Below, in pieces: positions 15,121 to 18,393 of a DNA stretch of 18,393 nt (position 1 is its first letter; every line of letters starts with the position of its first letter). The stretch lies in the NCBI GenBank assembly GCA_020426085.1, contig JAGQQP010000019.1:1-18393 (forward strand), read 5' to 3'. This stretch comes from Planctomycetaceae bacterium. GTDB lineage: Bacteria; Planctomycetota; Planctomycetia; Planctomycetales; Planctomycetaceae. Position numbers and translations under genes: made by a program. The notes below the pieces were generated by a model. It was not told where the DNA came from and ran no database searches. It was given only the letters and a program-made list of their open reading frames with translations.

Positions 15121-17804
15121 GCATTAACTCCTGTTTTATATTTAGACCGTGCAAATGACTCATCCAGACAGGAGATCAGCTCATGCGAATTAAACTTGAC
15201 CAGAAACTCATCAAAACCAGCGTCCCGGGCTTTGGCCTGATCTGTGGAACTGCTTGCAGAGGTCAAAGCAATGACATTCATCTCTTGAGTACTTTCCTGG
15301 GATTTCAGCCATTCACAAAACTCAAATCCATCCATCATGGGTAGGTCCAGATCTGTAATGACGGCATGGAACCTGGAATCTTTCTCCAGTAGTTCAACAG
15401 CAGAAATGCAACTGTCTCTGGCCACAACGGTGTACCCTTCCGTTTCCAGAGCGGTTGTCACCAGTTGCCTGAAGAACATTGAATCATCGACAATTAAGAC
15501 TCGGAATGATTTTTTATCTTCGACTTTTTCAAACCAGTTCGGGGTTGAACGAGTCACATAATACTGGGTATCAATCACATCAATTGCATTCTTGCCTATA
15601 ATGGCAGTCCCCAGTACGCCTGGTCGATCCGACTGCATCCGGATCACAAGCTGCTCGTCAATGATGTCTTTGATTTCATTAACCATCAGCCCCATCGAGC
15701 GATTGTTTTCGGAGAAGACGATCACGGGTTGTGGATCAACGGGTTCTCCTCCACCATAACCGGCTCCTTCGATTGAAAGCAGTGGCAACAGATTATCGCG
15801 GTATTGAACAACCTTACGGTCACCGTTTAACTCAATGCTTTCCAGAGGAAATTCTTCGAGCCGTGCGACCAGTGATAGCGGCACCGCCATAGTCACATTA
15901 TCTTTCACACCGAACAGCAGCATACTGATGGTGTCCCGGTCAGAACTGGCCGTTGTTTCTTCCGCAACCGATTGAGAATGAGCTGAACTACCGCCACACT
16001 GGTTAAAGATTCCCCCCACATCGAGAATCATCACTACCCGGCCATCTCCCAGAATTGTCGTTCCCTGGTAGAGACCGATATTCTTTAAAAGTCGGCCAAC
16101 TGGCTTGACTACGATTTCTTCGGTATCAAAGATGCGGGACACAATCAGTCCAAACTGATCTTCACCTACCTGAACCACTACGATATTCGTGTCCTGGAGA
16201 TCGTCATCTTCGGGAGTATCCTCTTCCAGTTGCAGAACTTCATTCAAATGAACGAGTGGCAGCAGGCGATCTCGCAGTCGAAATACTTTTTTGTCGTGAA
16301 TCGTTTCAATTTTTTTGCAGTCTTCTGCAGAGAGTCGAACCAGTTCCACAACTCCCAGCTGAGGAATGGCAAACGGCTGTGAGCCGCTCTCCAGCACCAG
16401 TGCGGATACAATCGCAAGAGTGAGTGGAATTTTAATTCTGACAGTCGTCCCTTTTCCCATTTTAGAAGCGAGGTCTACTGTTCCCCCGATTTTTTCAATC
16501 TGGGTTCGCACCACGTCCATCCCCACGCCACGCCCGGAAATGGAACTGACCTGTTCTGCCGTTGAAAACCCTGCCTGGAAAATCATGGAAAACACATGAC
16601 TGTCTGTCACATGTGGTGCATCAGTCTCTTTGATCAGTCCCTGGGAAATCGCCTTTTTCAAAACTCGTTCCCGGCTGATACCGGCACCATCATCCTGAAT
16701 CTCGATGATGACATGCCCGCCTTCATGATAGGCATTCAAATGAATCGTTCCCGATTCCGATTTACCGGCTGCTTTTCGGACATCTGCGGTCTCGATGCCA
16801 TGGTCAGCAGAGTTTCTCACCATGTGAGTCAGAGGATCTTTAATGGCATCCAGAACAGTTCGGTCCAGTTCCGTTTCGGCCCCCGTCATGACCAGTTCGA
16901 TATGTTTGTTGGTCACCTGAGATAAATCACGTACCAGACGGGGAAGCTTGTTCCATGCATTTCCGATCGGCTGCATGCGTGTCTTCATCACGCCTTCCTG
17001 CAGATCTGTCGTCACGCGATTAAGATGCGTGATGGGAGCAGCGTATTTGGACTCTTCGTCCCCCCGCGCAAGCTGCAACAGCTGATTGCGTGTCAGTACC
17101 AGTTCTCCCACCAGATTCATCAGACTGTCAACTACATTCACATTGACACGAATAGACAGGTCAGCCACACTTACTTTGGAAGAACGGACTGCTGCTTCTT
17201 CTGAGACAGCTGCAGGAGCTAAAAGATCTGCTGGCTCTGCCTGAACTTCAGGAATCGCTTCAGCAATGACGACCTCTTCACTTTCAGCGGACTTGGCGAC
17301 ATCTTTCGGACTTTGTTCGCTGACGGGCTCTTCATCGACCTGAGTAACATCAGTGTTTTCTTCAGTTTCATCCGCTACCAGGGGAGCAGGGGAGGACTGC
17401 TGAGGTGTTGAAGCCGGAGGAGCCGTTGCCAGATTGGCCAGCTCGTCTAACATCAGGGTTAAAGTCGAATGATCTGTTTTCGGCTCTTCACCGGTTGCCT
17501 CTAATCCCTGCAGCAATTCTTTAATCCGGTCGATGGCTTCCAGTACCAGCGAGATGGCTCCGGGAGATACTTCGAGCATTCGCTCACGCATCTTTCCAAG
17601 AACATTCTCGGCTGAATGCGCGACTGCTCCGAGATTCGAGAGACCAAGAAAACCACAGGTCCCTTTAATGGTATGGATCGTGCGAAAGATACTGGCAATC
17701 AGCTCAGCATTCTGGGGGTCTTTTTCCAGCTCTACGATTTCTGAGTCTAATTGACCTAAATTCTCCCAGCTTTCTGCCAAAAACTCTTGCAGAATATCGT
17801 CCAT
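15117..17804 (-). CDS. cheA: CheA-type hybrid sensor kinase with two CheW-like domains and a receiver
   Basis: An 895-residue kinase. Order: Hpt/P1 (about 1-105, phospho-acceptor His44 in [15 protein letters not shown]); an acidic, Pro/Glu/Val-rich linker (125-208) where P2 would be, with no recognisable P2; P3 dimerisation helices (about 210-275, [18 protein letters not shown]); ATPase P4 with N-box [12 protein letters not shown] (327-338), DDGAGI (371-376) and GRGVGMDVV (424-432); first CheW-like P5 (about 465-605); second CheW-like domain (about 623-755); and a receiver (767-885) with D773/D774, phospho-acceptor D818 and K870. The receiver has Lys-Phe where Lys-Pro is usual. Hybrid layout points to an internal phosphate sink or relay besides CheY and CheB. 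The ATG has AGGA eight bases upstream. First gene of cheA-cheW-receptor. Confidence 0.94.
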   Translation of the reverse strand: MDDILQEFLAESWENLGQLDSEIVELEKDPQNAELIASIFRTIHTIKGTCGFLGLSNLGAVAHSAENVLGKMRERMLEVSPGAISLVLEAIDRIKELLQGLEATGEEPKTDHSTLTLMLDELANLATAPPASTPQQSSPAPLVADETEENTDVTQVDEEPVSEQSPKDVAKSAESEEVVIAEAIPEVQAEPADLLAPAAVSEEAAVRSSKVSVADLSIRVNVNVVDSLMNLVGELVLTRNQLLQLARGDEESKYAAPITHLNRVTTDLQEGVMKTRMQPIGNAWNKLPRLVRDLSQVTNKHIELVMTGAETELDRTVLDAIKDPLTHMVRNSADHGIETADVRKAAGKSESGTIHLNAYHEGGHVIIEIQDDGAGISRERVLKKAISQGLIKETDAPHVTDSHVFSMIFQAGFSTAEQVSSISGRGVGMDVVRTQIEKIGGTVDLASKMGKGTTVRIKIPLTLAIVSALVLESGSQPFAIPQLGVVELVRLSAEDCKKIETIHDKKVFRLRDRLLPLVHLNEVLQLEEDTPEDDDLQDTNIVVVQVGEDQFGLIVSRIFDTEEIVVKPVGRLLKNIGLYQGTTILGDGRVVMILDVGGIFNQCGGSSAHSQSVAEETTASSDRDTISMLLFGVKDNVTMAVPLSLVARLEEFPLESIELNGDRKVVQYRDNLLPLLSIEGAGYGGGEPVDPQPVIVFSENNRSMGLMVNEIKDIIDEQLVIRMQSDRPGVLGTAIIGKNAIDVIDTQYYVTRSTPNWFEKVEDKKSFRVLIVDDSMFFRQLVTTALETEGYTVVARDSCISAVELLEKDSRFHAVITDLDLPMMDGFEFCEWLKSQESTQEMNVIALTSASSSTDQAKARDAGFDEFLVKFNSHELISCLDESFARSKYKTGVNA

Positions 17805-18327
17805 CAGCCCGTCCTGGTGATTAGGGAACGTAATTGAAGTGTGAATAAGACTTAGGCGCGGAGAGCTAATACATTTACCAGAAAGAACTTATAAACAAGC
17901 TTCTATACAAGCTTCGTTCAATATAATCCCCCCAACAGTACGTGATCTCCCCTTAAGCACTATCGTCATTTCTCCTTAAGCCCCTTGACCTCCTGTTATC
18001 CGCAGATGCAGAAGTGAGGGGAATTACCCAATAATTTTGGACCATAATCGTCACAGGTGCACAGTAATCAAACCAGGCGATTTACAGAATGACTCACTTG
18101 CAATGAACAATAGTTTCAACTGCGCACGGAATACTTAACATTGTTGTATTATTAAGAAATCAAAGCAGAGTCGGCGTTCGGTTGTATGGTCGTCCTGAGA
18201 CCATTACAATCCACCCCGATTAAATGTTACCCGACAGCGGACAGAGGTGCGTAGTGGAATCGTTCTCCATCTCCTCTGCCGTCAAATATACACATCTAAT
18301 AGTTTATTAAACGAAGGAGTAAGTCCT
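17805..18327. other. Divergent intergenic region between cheA and gap
   Basis: These 523 bases separate the divergent cheA and gap genes, so they should contain both promoters. I see no convincing -35/-10 pair on either strand. Visible structure: two sets of short direct repeats on the cheA side, and a 6-bp hairpin ATGGTC/GACCAT (18186-18204) in the probable gap leader. A 26-codon frame (17889-17969, -) is noted but not called. Confidence 0.55.
17895..17981. repeat. Two pairs of short direct repeats upstream of cheA
   Basis: ACAAGCTTC occurs at 17895-17903 and 17907-17915 (12-base period), and CCTTAAGC at 17951-17958 and 17974-17981 (23-base period). Spacing near whole helical turns and the location about 90-180 bases upstream of cheA make regulator binding possible. 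Repeats this short can also arise by chance. Confidence 0.35.
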
Positions 18328-18393
18328 GTGGCTGCGGTAAAGGTTGGTATCAACGGTTTTGGGCGTATTGGGCGTATCACATTCAGAGCACTT
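18328..18393 (+). CDS. gap: Glyceraldehyde-3-phosphate dehydrogenase (N-terminal 22 codons, cut by window edge)
   Basis: The frame from GTG at 18328 reads AAVKVGINGFGRIGRITFRA after the initiator, the unmistakable NAD-binding opening of type I GAPDH (INGFGRIGR). AAGGAG about nine bases upstream fixes the GTG start. The enzyme oxidises glyceraldehyde-3-phosphate to 1,3-bisphosphoglycerate in glycolysis or runs the reverse step. The catalytic cysteine region lies outside the window. It is the only plus-strand gene here and is divergent from cheA, with no functional link implied. Confidence 0.93.
   Translation, partial: MAAVKVGINGFGRIGRITFRAL

Noticed and set aside
17889..17969. Minus-strand 26-codon frame upstream of cheA (ATG at 17967-17969) with AAGGAG nearby.
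   Set aside because: The AAGGAG is only two bases from the ATG, too close for normal initiation; the peptide has no recognisable feature and the frame length is expected by chance.

Overview
The window (roughly 50% GC by eye) looks like chromosome from a Planctomycetota bacterium, plausibly of the Gimesia/Rubinisphaera type. That placement rests on gene content only: an alternative GlmU-like enzyme, a CheA with two CheW-like domains plus a receiver, and an exported protein with a CSVPVFRYALERW segment that I associate with planctomycetes. No marker gene fixes the taxonomy. There are no tRNA, rRNA, CRISPR or insertion-sequence features. Every gene but the last is on the minus strand, so the text below reads right to left.

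Right edge (18328-18393, +): the first 22 codons of glyceraldehyde-3-phosphate dehydrogenase, divergent from cheA across a 523-base intergenic region.

Chemosensory block (9481-17804, -): cheA (Hpt, kinase core, two CheW-like domains, receiver), cheW, a soluble chemoreceptor (globin, three PAS, MCP signalling domain), a T-tract terminator, then cheY, cheB and cheR and a second terminator. It is a complete receptor-kinase-adaptation set with no flagellar, pilus, cheC, cheD or cheZ gene in view. The input should be a cytoplasmic gas or redox signal; the output is unknown.

Middle (6715-9180, -): a GlmU-like sugar-nucleotide enzyme, a 75-residue orphan, and a 92-residue protein joining a ribosomal L7/L12-like C-terminal fold to a membrane anchor. 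The gaps hold several strong hairpins, including a perfect 17-bp stem.

Left block (1-6400, -): a tightly packed six-gene set that mixes two ABC transporter types. In transcription order it encodes an exported, C-terminally anchored protein with possible thioredoxin-like folds; an FtsX/MacB-type permease; its LolD-type ATPase; a membrane-anchored fusion of two ModA-like binding domains; a ModB-like permease with a Gln/Glu-rich insert of about 100 residues; and a ModC-like ATPase cut by the window edge. This composite cassette is the best candidate here for an undescribed system. The second most interesting item is the flavohaemoglobin-type globin chemoreceptor.
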